Source: Halobellus salinus
Lineage (GTDB): Archaea; Halobacteriota; Halobacteria; Halobacteriales; Haloferacaceae
DNA length: 64,000 bases
Assembly (NCBI RefSeq): GCF_014646875.1
Contig: NZ_BMOC01000015.1
Coordinates: 25,218-89,217 of the forward strand
Reading direction: 5' to 3'
The notes beneath the pieces are model-generated. The model was not told where the DNA came from, did no database searches, and saw nothing but the letters and a program-made list of their open reading frames with translations. Below are positions 38,224-47,200 of this stretch, piece by piece. Both the position numbers and the translations under genes were made by a program. Each line of letters begins with the position of its first letter. Positions within the stretch are counted from its first letter, which is position 1.

Positions 38224-41200
38224 ATGCAACATACTGGCCGGCTACAGGCCGTCGGACTCGCATCGCTTCTGCTCCTCGCCCTTCTGGGCAGCATCGGACC
38301 GTTTGCGGGCGTCGCTGCCGCGGATCAGGGCACCGTCTCCTTCGGCGACTCGACGTATGCGGACGGCGATACGGTGACTGTCTCCGTTGAGGACGGCGAT
38401 CTCTCGACGACAGAGGAGTATGTCGTCAACGTTCAATCGGATACTGAAGGGCAAGAGACAATATTAAACGAAGATGTTGAAGACGGAGTCACGTCAATCA
38501 CGACAAAATATCCTGTCGCTGATGTTGATGGCAATAATAAAATCACAGCATATGAGATTGTTTACGATAACGATGCTGATAATTCCGGTTCTATTTCGAG
38601 TATATCACGAAATGATAACGGGACTATTGATATAAATCTGAATTCTCCATCTGATTCAAACGACGTTATTGGATACACCCGTGGAGAAACAGTCCTGCTT
38701 TTGCATAGTGAAAACAGTAAATTCTCTGGCACGACCCAAGTCTCTGAATCGGGTGGTAAGGGGGTGTTACAAATCTCAGAGGAAGGAAGTATCAACGCAA
38801 CATATTCTGATGAAAGCGCTGGAGAGAACCGGGTAACAAAGGCAACAATAAAAAAGAAATCCAAAGAGACAGATAGTGACCCCGACCCACTCTCCCTCGG
38901 GCCCGTAACCGAACTCTCGACCGGCTCCCTCAACGGCACGTCGCTCACGCACACTGAGAGCGTGATCGAGGTCCCGTTCAGCGAGGACGTCTCGCAAGCC
39001 GGCGAGGGCTCGGGGGGCCTGACGCTCGGCGGCAACATCACCGTCGCGGTCGACGGCGAGAACGTCACCGATCGGTACGTGCTCGACGCGGATGGAGCCG
39101 CCGACGGACAGGTCGTCGTAACCTCGGCGACACCGGTCGGCGCTCGCGCGGAGGTCACCGTCGCGGTCGACGCCGCCAACGACTCCGCGGACGCGGAGAC
39201 CATCACGCCCGGGGCCGTCGACGCGACCGTGACGGACGCGACCGTCGCCGAGGGCGACGACGCAAACGTCTACGACAACGAGACCGTGGCGTTCGTCGCT
39301 GCCGAGCCAAACCGCGCGTTCGACGTGTCCAACGCCACCGGCGCGTTCGTGTTCACCGGCCGGACCGGCAACGGGAGCCAGGTGTTCGCGTTCGACACCG
39401 CCGCGCGGAACTGGACCGGCGAGCACACCATCGAGTCGACCGCGTCGGGCGGCAGCATCGCGGCAACGACCGGTGTCACTCTCCGGGAGCTGGGGCTGTC
39501 GGTTGGCGTCACGGACCGGAATATCACCACCGCTGAGGGTATCGACGCCCGGGTGTCCGCGGCCGACAGCGGGCGAGCGGTCGACGTTGCGCTGGTGGCC
39601 GCAGACGACACGATCGTCGACCGCCGGAACCGAACGCTCGGCGGTAACGGCGGCGCCACCGTCGAGTTCGGGGCCGACTCCCTCGCCGGAGCCGGACCCG
39701 GGAACTACACCGTCAACGTCACCGACGCGGTCACGGGAACGGGCGTCGACTCCGCCCCGATCCGCGCTGTCGACGCCGACGCGCGAACCGCGGCTTTCGG
39801 ATCGACCGTCGTCGCGGAGCACGCCGGCGACGTGGCAGTGTTCGATCTCGAATTTCAGTACGCCGACACCGCGACAGTGACGCTCGGTGGGTCCGACGTC
39901 GGCTTCCGTGCGAACGCGACAGTCGAAGACCGCGACGGTGACGGGCGCGTTCGACTGCGGTTCAACACCGCTGCGGCAGCCACTCTGACGACGCTCCCCG
40001 ACGACGGCGGTGCCGTCTTCGCGACCGCGCCGGCCGGGAACGCGTCCGACACGACCGACGCCGTCATCGCCGCCGATACCGACGACCGCGGCGCGCCATC
40101 GGAGGCGCTCGCGCCTGGCGAGTACGGTGTGACGATCCGGCCGGGGTCGAACGCGAGCACGGCCGAAACCGGCGTCGGGACGCTCACACTGCGGCAGCCT
40201 TCCCCACAGCGGCTCGATACCTGGGTCGCGCCCGCGGACACGACGTTCGGAACCGCGGCCGAGGTTTCGGCCGCGGTTGAGGGCGGCCGTCTCACCACCG
40301 CCACCGCGGTTGCAACGGGTGACGTGGCGGTGCACCGAGTCGTCGCGCCGGGCATCGCCGGCGCGCTCGCGAACACCTCCGGCGACACGACCGAGGCGTT
40401 CTTCGAGCTGGCCGGAACCGACGCGACGGACCGATACGCACTGAACGTCACGCAGCGCAATCCTGCCGCGAACGAGGACCCGTACCGCCTCACGTTGAAC
40501 AACACGACCGCGCGGGTCGTCGCCGACGCGGTCAACGACACGTACTTCGTGACCTACCGGGGTGACGGCCCCGCCGCGGTTCCGTGGAACGGCACGGCTG
40601 CGACCGGATCGGCCGACCCCGACGACCCCGCCCCGGGCGATTCGCTGTCGGCCGAGTTCACGGTCCACGACGGCGGCCCCTTCGCCGACCTCGCGCCGGC
40701 GGAGCGACGCGTTACTGCGGCCCACTCCCTCGTCGCGGCACGGGTCGACGCCGACCCTCCAGTCGTGGTCACGAATGCCACGAATCAGTCGATCGGGGGC
40801 ACGACCACCCTCGCACCGGGAACCGAGTTCGAGTTGCGGGTTCAGTCTTCGAACGGGACCGAGCCACGGTTCCTGAAGACCGCACGGGCGACTGTCGGTC
40901 CCGCGGGCGGGTGGAACGCCACCGTCGACTTCGACGCCCAGCACGTCGGTGACACGTTCACCGTGCAGTCGACCGTTGACACGGTCGTGTCGGCCGACGA
41001 CCTCGCGGTTGATGGCGAGGTTCGGGCGACCCTCCCACAGAACACGTCGACGCCGACGGCACAGCCGACCACGACTGCTGCTGCGGGCGGGGCAGGCGGT
41101 GGCATCGGTGCAGGTGGCGGCGGTGGCGGCGACGACGACCGTGACCGCGACACGCCGTCGCCGGAGCCGACAGCAACCGCGACGCCGACGCAGTCGACCG

Positions 41201-41373
41201 ACGCCGACGAATCCGTGGTCGACTCCGCACAACAGTACCTCGGCGACGCGTTCGCTACCGCCGTCAACAACACCGACGCCGAATCGATCCGCGACCGGCT
41301 GTTCGACTTCGACGTCGCGGTCGCGGTCGCCGCACTGACGGTCGTCGTTGTTTACGTCTCCCGGCGGGGGTAG
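38224..41373 (+). CDS. Large cell-surface protein with signal peptide and C-terminal membrane anchor
   Basis: The 1049-residue protein starts with a Sec signal peptide (MQHTGRLQAVGLASLLLLAL... to about AAAD at residue 33). The body is beta-rich and acidic, with many Asn-X-Ser/Thr sequons and repeated units of the Ig-like surface-protein kind. A low-complexity Gly/Asp and Thr/Pro linker near residues 957-1000 spans the cell wall, and the last 20 residues form a transmembrane helix ending in SRRG. There is no PGF-CTERM motif, so archaeosortase processing is not expected. Residues about 72-220 are encoded by markedly AT-rich DNA (38437-38880). Confidence 0.8.
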   Translation: MQHTGRLQAVGLASLLLLALLGSIGPFAGVAAADQGTVSFGDSTYADGDTVTVSVEDGDLSTTEEYVVNVQSDTEGQETILNEDVEDGVTSITTKYPVADVDGNNKITAYEIVYDNDADNSGSISSISRNDNGTIDINLNSPSDSNDVIGYTRGETVLLLHSENSKFSGTTQVSESGGKGVLQISEEGSINATYSDESAGENRVTKATIKKKSKETDSDPDPLSLGPVTELSTGSLNGTSLTHTESVIEVPFSEDVSQAGEGSGGLTLGGNITVAVDGENVTDRYVLDADGAADGQVVVTSATPVGARAEVTVAVDAANDSADAETITPGAVDATVTDATVAEGDDANVYDNETVAFVAAEPNRAFDVSNATGAFVFTGRTGNGSQVFAFDTAARNWTGEHTIESTASGGSIAATTGVTLRELGLSVGVTDRNITTAEGIDARVSAADSGRAVDVALVAADDTIVDRRNRTLGGNGGATVEFGADSLAGAGPGNYTVNVTDAVTGTGVDSAPIRAVDADARTAAFGSTVVAEHAGDVAVFDLEFQYADTATVTLGGSDVGFRANATVEDRDGDGRVRLRFNTAAAATLTTLPDDGGAVFATAPAGNASDTTDAVIAADTDDRGAPSEALAPGEYGVTIRPGSNASTAETGVGTLTLRQPSPQRLDTWVAPADTTFGTAAEVSAAVEGGRLTTATAVATGDVAVHRVVAPGIAGALANTSGDTTEAFFELAGTDATDRYALNVTQRNPAANEDPYRLTLNNTTARVVADAVNDTYFVTYRGDGPAAVPWNGTAATGSADPDDPAPGDSLSAEFTVHDGGPFADLAPAERRVTAAHSLVAARVDADPPVVVTNATNQSIGGTTTLAPGTEFELRVQSSNGTEPRFLKTARATVGPAGGWNATVDFDAQHVGDTFTVQSTVDTVVSADDLAVDGEVRATLPQNTSTPTAQPTTTAAAGGAGGGIGAGGGGGGDDDRDRDTPSPEPTATATPTQSTDADESVVDSAQQYLGDAFATAVNNTDAESIRDRLFDFDVAVAVAALTVVVVYVSRRG
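38437..38880. other. AT-rich segment inside the surface-protein gene
   Basis: About 440 bases with A/T-ending codons and A/T runs (for example aataataaaatcacagcata) are embedded in a gene that is otherwise strongly GC-rich. The reading frame is unbroken and the edges are sharp. It encodes a Lys/Asn/Ser/Ile-richer part of the ectodomain than the flanks. A horizontally exchanged domain is the simplest explanation. Confidence 0.75.
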
Positions 41374-41431
41374 CGCCGGGAGGTACCCCCCGCCGCGTGA
41401 CTGCGGGCGCGGCGTCCCGTCTGTCGTAACG

Positions 41432-41439
41432 CCTAAGAA
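41432..41439 (+). promoter_or_regulatory. TATA-like box upstream of the HD-domain gene
   Basis: cctaagaa is centred 27-28 nt before an ATG at 41463. That ATG opens a 23-codon frame ahead of the HD gene, so transcripts would begin at the leader frame and not at the HD start. Confidence 0.45.
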
Positions 41440-41462
41440 CCGAAGAACCGTTCTACCCGGTA

Positions 41463-41534
41463 ATGAATTCGAACGCGTGCTCGGATCGTGCCGGCCCCCC
41501 AGGCACCGAACGGAGGTGGTTCCGTGGGCGTTGA
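41463..41534 (+). CDS. Possible 23-codon leader ORF
   Basis: The frame (MNSNACSDRAGPPGTERRWF and three more residues) starts where the TATA-like box predicts the 5' end of the mRNA, and stops 11 bases past the HD gene's GTG. The frames overlap. It could couple or tune translation of the HD gene, which has its own Shine-Dalgarno sequence. Chance occurrence is possible because the frame is short. Confidence 0.35.
   Translation: MNSNACSDRAGPPGTERRWFRGR
41512..41518 (+). promoter_or_regulatory. Shine-Dalgarno sequence fixing the HD-gene start
   Basis: ggaggtg lies five bases before the GTG at 41524. Clear Shine-Dalgarno sites are scarce among the mostly leaderless genes in this window, so this one supports GTG 41524 as the start and internal initiation on a leadered mRNA. 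Confidence 0.7.
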
Positions 41535-42228
41535 AATCAAGGAGTCGACCGTCTCGGACGCGGAGTTCAACCAAATGAAACGGTTCGTCCGCGACTACCT
41601 CGCCGCAAGCGTCGAGAGCGAAGACGACGGCGGGCGGATGCGGTGGTACCCCTGGCACAGCGCGGAGTACCGGTTCAACCACATCCTGAATGTCGTCGAC
41701 CTCGCGGTCGAGATCGCCGAGCGCGAAGGTGCGGATATGGACGCCGTGCGTGTCGCTGCGCTCTTTCACGACATCTCGAAGCTCGAAGCTGACCAGGAGG
41801 TCCACGCCGAGGAGGGTGCCCGCGTCGCCCGGGAGTACCTGAACAGTCACGGCGAGTTCCCCACGTCGTTCATCGAACAGGTGTGTCAGACCGTCGCCGA
41901 CCACTCCTACCAGGGCCCGCTCGCGGACGTCTCCTTGGAGGCTCAGAGCCTCATCGAGGCTGACATCCTCGATAAGGTCGGCGCCAACGGCACGGCGCTC
42001 GTGCTGCTCCGGATGGGCTATGAGTCCCGGACGCACATGGATGCTGCGGAGATGATCGAACGGGTGCTCGAACGCGGCCGCGACGCCGCCAACAGGGTCG
42101 AATCCGACACCGCCGAAACCATGGTCCACAAGCGGCTCAAACGCGTCCGGTGGTTCCGCGAGTGGCTTGAGGCCGAGGTCACTGGAATGGACCACGCCGG
42201 CGAGTTCCACCGGGAATCGTCGGACTGA
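41524..42228 (+). CDS. HD-domain phosphohydrolase family protein
   Basis: The 234-residue protein has the HD signature spread over YRFNHILNVV, ALFHDISKLE, the central EGARVARE and a late EADILDKVGANG, suggesting a metal-dependent phosphohydrolase of the YfbR/uncharacterised HD group. The N-terminus is acidic and the C-terminus is helical with KRLKRVRWFREWLEAE. Substrate is unknown; nucleotides or second messengers are typical. The GTG at 41524 was chosen because of the upstream ggaggtg. Confidence 0.85.
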   Translation: MGVEIKESTVSDAEFNQMKRFVRDYLAASVESEDDGGRMRWYPWHSAEYRFNHILNVVDLAVEIAEREGADMDAVRVAALFHDISKLEADQEVHAEEGARVAREYLNSHGEFPTSFIEQVCQTVADHSYQGPLADVSLEAQSLIEADILDKVGANGTALVLLRMGYESRTHMDAAEMIERVLERGRDAANRVESDTAETMVHKRLKRVRWFREWLEAEVTGMDHAGEFHRESSD

Positions 42229-42410
42229 GACGGCGGCTTCGACACGCCTGTGATCCCGAATCGGTGGTCATCGCCGGAGACGGGGCCGGCGATGACCGGC
42301 AGTTGACGACGATAGCCCGCCTGACTCGCCTGACCTGCCACCCGACCCGTCGCCCGCGCCCCGCGCAACGAACCGGTGGCGGTTTGTAGCCCCACCGGGT
42401 ACCTCCAGCA

Positions 42411-43142
42411 ATGACAGACACCGGCCGTTGGGTCGCGCTCTTTTCCGGTGGGAAGGACTCCTCGTGGGCGCTCTACCGGGCGCTCGAGGAGGGATTAGAC
42501 GTCGCACACCTCCTGACTGTCCACCCGGGCGAGGAGTCGTACATGTACCACGTCCCCGAGACACGGCTCGCGGCGCTCGCCGCCGAGAGCATCGGAATCG
42601 ACATAGTCGAGGTTGATCCAGGCGACCTCAACGCGGCCGACGTCGACGACGCGGGCGCACAGGGCGACCGCGAACTCGAACCGCTTGAGGCCGCGTTGAC
42701 CGACCTCCGGTCCGACATCGACGGCGGCTTGGTGGGTGTCACCGCCGGCGCGGTCGAGAGCGAGTTCCAGACCTCCCGGATCCAGGGGATGTGCGACCGG
42801 CTTGGGATCGACCTGTTCGCGCCGCTGTGGCAGCGCGACCCGCGGGAACTTGCCGAGGCGATGCTCGGCGCCGGCTTCGAGATCCGGATCGTTCAGGTCG
42901 CCGCCCGCGGTCTCGACGAGTCGTGGCTGGGCCGCCGGCTCGACGCCGACGCGCTCGCGGAGTTGACCGGATTGAACGAGGCCCACGGCGTGCACGTTCT
43001 GGGCGAAGGCGGCGAGTTCGAGACCCTCGTCACCGACGGGCCGCACATGGACCGCCCGATCGAACTGGCGTACGAGACGGTGTGGGACGGCACGCGCGGC
43101 CACGTGCGGGTGACCGACGCACGCCTCGGCGACCCGGAGTGA
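42411..43142 (+). CDS. Diphthine-ammonia ligase family ATP pyrophosphatase
   Basis: The 243-residue protein has the PP-loop SGGKDSSWALYRALEEG, the C-terminal signature LGEGGEFETLVTDGPHM and the intermediate TAGAVESEFQTSRIQGMCDRLG. These place it in the Dph6/MJ0570-like group, which amidates diphthine on elongation factor 2 with ATP and ammonia. No second domain (YjgF/RidA-like) is fused, which fits archaea. A TATA-like ggtttgtag at 42381-42389 matches a leaderless start. Confidence 0.87.
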   Translation: MTDTGRWVALFSGGKDSSWALYRALEEGLDVAHLLTVHPGEESYMYHVPETRLAALAAESIGIDIVEVDPGDLNAADVDDAGAQGDRELEPLEAALTDLRSDIDGGLVGVTAGAVESEFQTSRIQGMCDRLGIDLFAPLWQRDPRELAEAMLGAGFEIRIVQVAARGLDESWLGRRLDADALAELTGLNEAHGVHVLGEGGEFETLVTDGPHMDRPIELAYETVWDGTRGHVRVTDARLGDPE

Positions 43143-43169
43143 CGACACACCGACCGGTCGCCGTCTCTG

Positions 43170-44129
43170 TCACTCCAACTGCGAGTACGCGCCCACCAGC
43201 GACTCAGACAGCTCCATCCCGTCGACGCGGGTGTGCTCGTCGATGATCGTCCCTTCGAGGTCCGCGTCGCGGATCGTTGCGCCGCCGAACACCACCGTCC
43301 GTTCCAGTTCGGAGCCGGCCACCTCCACGTCAGCCATCACGTGGACGTTCGCGCCCAGGTCGGAGTCTTCGACCGTCGCGTCCTCGTGGACGACGGCGTC
43401 CCCGTCGAGATACCACGACACTGCGTCGAGGTAGCTCTCGGGAGTGCCGATGTCGAACCACGCGCCGTCGAAGGTGAACGCGTGGACGGGGCCGCGCGTC
43501 TGGAGCCACTGTAGAAACCACCCGGGTTCGTCGGGGTTGTTGCCGTCCGAGAGGTAGGTGTCGAACTTCGGGAGCGTCCCCGCGGGGAACGCGTAACACG
43601 CGATCGACACCAACGTGCTCTGGGGGTTGTCGGGCTTCTCTTCGAACTCCGTCACGCGGTCGCCGTCCAGTTGGACGAGTCCGTAGGACTTCGCTCGCTC
43701 CTTCGACCCGACGTCGTAGGCCGCCAGACACGGCGTCGCCGCCTCCTGGAAGAAGTCGACGAACTCGCTCACGTCGAACGAGAGGAGGTTGTCGCCCGCG
43801 ACGACGACCAGGTCGTCGTCGACACCCTCCCGGTCGATGAGCTGCGCTAAGGCGCCGACGACGCCGAACTTCTCGTCTTCCGCCACCGTCTCCTCCACGG
43901 AGACCGTCGGCTTCTCGTATGGCGCGTCGTCGATGAACGCCTCGAACTCCCCGGCAAACCGTTCGTTGGTGCTCACGAACACCTCATCGACCCGGGGGTC
44001 AGCCTCGAGATCCTCGAAAATGATATCGACGACAGTCCCCTCGCCGACCGGGAGGAACATCTTTGGCCGGTCCTTGGTGATCGGCCACATCCGGGTCGCG
44101 TACCCACCGGCGAGCACAACAGCTTTCAT
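43170..44129 (-). CDS. Sugar-phosphate nucleotidyltransferase
   Basis: The 319-residue enzyme has the nucleotide-binding start MKAVVLAGGYATRMWPITKDRPK and the later metal-binding VVAGDNLLSFDV, followed by a C-terminal left-handed beta-helix repeat region (TVEDSDLGANVHVMADVEVAG). It transfers NMP to a sugar-1-phosphate (glucose or mannose), providing precursors for glycosylation or exopolysaccharide. The exact sugar cannot be decided. The longer frame before MKAVV is not conserved in appearance. Confidence 0.88.
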   Translation of the reverse strand: MKAVVLAGGYATRMWPITKDRPKMFLPVGEGTVVDIIFEDLEADPRVDEVFVSTNERFAGEFEAFIDDAPYEKPTVSVEETVAEDEKFGVVGALAQLIDREGVDDDLVVVAGDNLLSFDVSEFVDFFQEAATPCLAAYDVGSKERAKSYGLVQLDGDRVTEFEEKPDNPQSTLVSIACYAFPAGTLPKFDTYLSDGNNPDEPGWFLQWLQTRGPVHAFTFDGAWFDIGTPESYLDAVSWYLDGDAVVHEDATVEDSDLGANVHVMADVEVAGSELERTVVFGGATIRDADLEGTIIDEHTRVDGMELSESLVGAYSQLE

Positions 44130-44194
44130 ACCTACGTCGTCCACCCGAAGTGGCAAGTTTGTTTCCCACGTTGCGGGCTCACCCGCTGGCGAAG

Positions 44195-44203
44195 ATTCTT
44201 ATC
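44195..44203 (+). promoter_or_regulatory. TATA box of the mcm gene
   Basis: ttcttatcg is centred 28-29 nt before the ATG at 44228, as in other leaderless genes here. Confidence 0.55.
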
Positions 44204-44227
44204 GGAGGGGCGCCCTAACTCTGTGCG

Positions 44228-47200
44228 ATGGCGCAGGCCCCCCAGGACCCCTCGGACGTCACCGACCGCTTCATTCAGTTCTACCGGAAGTATTACCGCA
44301 ACGAGATCGGGACGCTCGCGCAGAACTACCCCAACGAACAGCGGTCGCTCTACGTCGACTACGACGACCTCTCGACGTTCGACATCGAGCTCGCGGAGGA
44401 CTACGCGGCGAAGCCCGACCAGATGCAGGAGTACGCCGAGGAAGCCCTCCGGCTGTACGACCTCCCGGCGGACGTGAAGCTGGGCCGCGCCCACGTCCGG
44501 CTCACGAACCTCCCCGAGACGGTCGACATCCGGAACATCCGTGTTCACGACGACCACATCGGCCGGATGATCGCGGTCCAGGGGATCGTCCGGAAGGCCA
44601 CCGACGTCCGGCCGAAGATCACCGAGGCCGCCTTCGAGTGCCAGCGGTGCGGGACGATGACCTACATCCCGCAGAGCGACAGCGGGTTCCAGGAGCCACA
44701 CGAGTGCCAGGGGTGTGAACGCCAGGGGCCGTTCCACGTCGACTTCGATCAATCGGAGTTCGTGGACGCCCAGAAGGTCCGCGTCCAGGAGAGCCCGGAG
44801 GGACTCCGCGGTGGCGAGACGCCGCAGAACATCGACGTCGACCTCGAAGACGACGTGACCGGGCGGGTCACTGCCGGCGACCACGTCACCCTCACCGGCG
44901 TGCTCCACATCGAACAGCAGACCTCGAACAACGAGAAAACGCCAATCTTTGACCTGTATATGGACGGCGTCGCGGTCGAGATCGAAGACGAGGAGTTCGA
45001 GGACATGAACATCACCGAAGAGGACGTCGCCGAGATCGTCGACCTCTCGAACGAGTCCGACATCCACGAGATGATGGTCGACTCGGTCGCGCCGTCGATC
45101 TACGGCTACCGCGAGGAGAAGCTCGCCATGATCCTCCAGCTGTTCTCGGGCGTCACGAAGCACCTCCCCGACGGGTCGCGGATCCGGGGGGATCTGCACA
45201 TGCTTCTCATCGGGGATCCGGGTACGGGGAAGTGCGTTGCAGGTGACACGCTGGTAACGCTCGCGGATGGATCGGAGGTTCCAATCCGCGAATTGGTCGA
45301 AGAAAATCTGGACGATCCGAAACCGGTCGACGACGGGGTGTGGGACACTGTTGATTTCGATGTCCCGTCGATGGAATCCGACGGATCACTTACCACACAA
45401 CGGGCGACGAAGGTCTGGAAGCGCGAAGCGCCCGACGAACTGTACCGGATCCGGACTGCAAGCGGTCGGGAGATCGAAGCTACGCCGTCGCATCCGCTGT
45501 TCGTGGCTGACGGTGGAGGATTCGATGCGGTTGTTGCGGATAAATTAAAAAGAGGCCAGTCGATCGCAGCACCTGGGTCTACGATCCAGCGCACGCGGCC
45601 CGAGGCCGCAACCTCCGACCCCACGAAGGCCGCCACCGACGGCGGCGTCTCCACGGATCGGATCGTCTCTATCGAGGCGTATCAGCCGGACGACGAGTGG
45701 GTGTACGACCTCGAAATCGCGGGAACGCATTCGTACCTGACGAACGGGATCGTCTCCCACAACTCCGCGATGCTCCAGTACATCCGAAACATCGCCCCGC
45801 GATCCGTGTACACCTCCGGGAAGGGGAGTTCGTCGGCGGGACTCTGTGTGACCGGCGACACCCGGATACACACCTCCGAGGGATTCGTCCCGATCCGTGA
45901 CCTCGCTATGCAAAGACACCCGGATCCGGTATCGACCGAGACGCCGGCAGCGTACGAGCAGGGCCTCTACACCTTCGACCGCGAGGACGGAACCGTCGAT
46001 GCGGCGACGAGTTCACGCGTGTGGCGGATGCCGGAGAAGCCCTGCCGGCGCATCGAGACTGGACGGGGGAAGACGCTGGAAGCGTCGGCGAACACGCCCG
46101 TACTGACCTGTGGTGAGGACGGTATCGAGTGGAAACCTGTCCGGGAGGTTAGTGCGGGTGACTACGTCGCTGCACCGAAGTACGACGGCATCGATCGCTC
46201 CGCCGTTCCGACCGACGAGTTCATAGACTACACGGAGGAGAAACTCCGACTTACCGACGAGTCGATAGAGTTCCTCCGCGAGCAACTAACCGAGACGTAC
46301 GGGACGCTTCGTGACGCGGCGGCAGCCCTGAATTTCCCGGAGGATTTCATATACGATACGCTGTCCAACCGCTACATTCCGATCGAAAAGCTCGATCGGA
46401 TCCTCGATGCGGTCGGTGCGAGCCACGGCGATGTCACTGTCCGTCGCGCGATGCTCGCACACGGCGACGACATCCGAATTCCACAACAGTTCGACGAGGA
46501 TCTGCTGTACCTCGTCGGCCTCGTCTTCGGCGACGGTGACATCGCGCTTGACCGCCGTGATGGGAACCGCGGGCTGGTCCGGATCTCGAACAGTAACGAG
46601 GCACTGCTCGAACGCGCCGCGAAGATCATCGATTCGGTCTTTGACAAACGCGTCGAGATCGAACGACAGGAGGATCGAGTGCCCTGTATCCGGTTTCACA
46701 GCGGGACGATCGCGCGGTTCTTCTCCAATCTCGGGATGGAATCGCCGAAGGACTCGCTCGAACTCGACCCACGACTCACGACGGCGGAACACGCCGACGC
46801 GTTCCTCCGTGGTCTGATGGACGCCGACGGATCGGTGTCGTCGCGGACGAACGGTGGATCGAGCGTCCAGTTCTCCACGATCAGCGAGTCCCTCGCCGAG
46901 CAGGTGCAGCTCGTCTTCGAGACGTACGGCATCGAGTCCCGACGCCGCGTCCGCGATCGTCGAGGCACCACAACGGTGGCTAGCGGATACACGATCGAAT
47001 CCAAGTCGGTACAGCACCACCTCGCGATCTACGGGCGTAATATCGATCGATACGCGGAGGTGGTCGGCTTCGAGTCCAGTGAAAAACAGGCTGCGCTTTC
47101 GACGATAGTCGGTGCGACGGATCGACGCGACGAGACGATCCCGATCGGCGGCGCGCTGGCGACCGCCGAAGTCGGAGGTGGCGGCGGCCAGTATTATATG

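Noticed and set aside
38000..38377. Plus-strand frame starting near a good TATA box upstream of the surface-protein gene
   Set aside because: The translation is Arg/Ala/Ser-rich, has no recognisable domain and overlaps the surface-protein signal peptide by 150 bases.
38776..42210. A 1144-codon open frame on the minus strand opposite the surface-protein and HD genes
   Set aside because: The translation is Arg/Val/Gly-rich with no domain, and long antisense frames are expected in high-GC DNA. The plus strand has a signal peptide, sequons and a C-terminal anchor.
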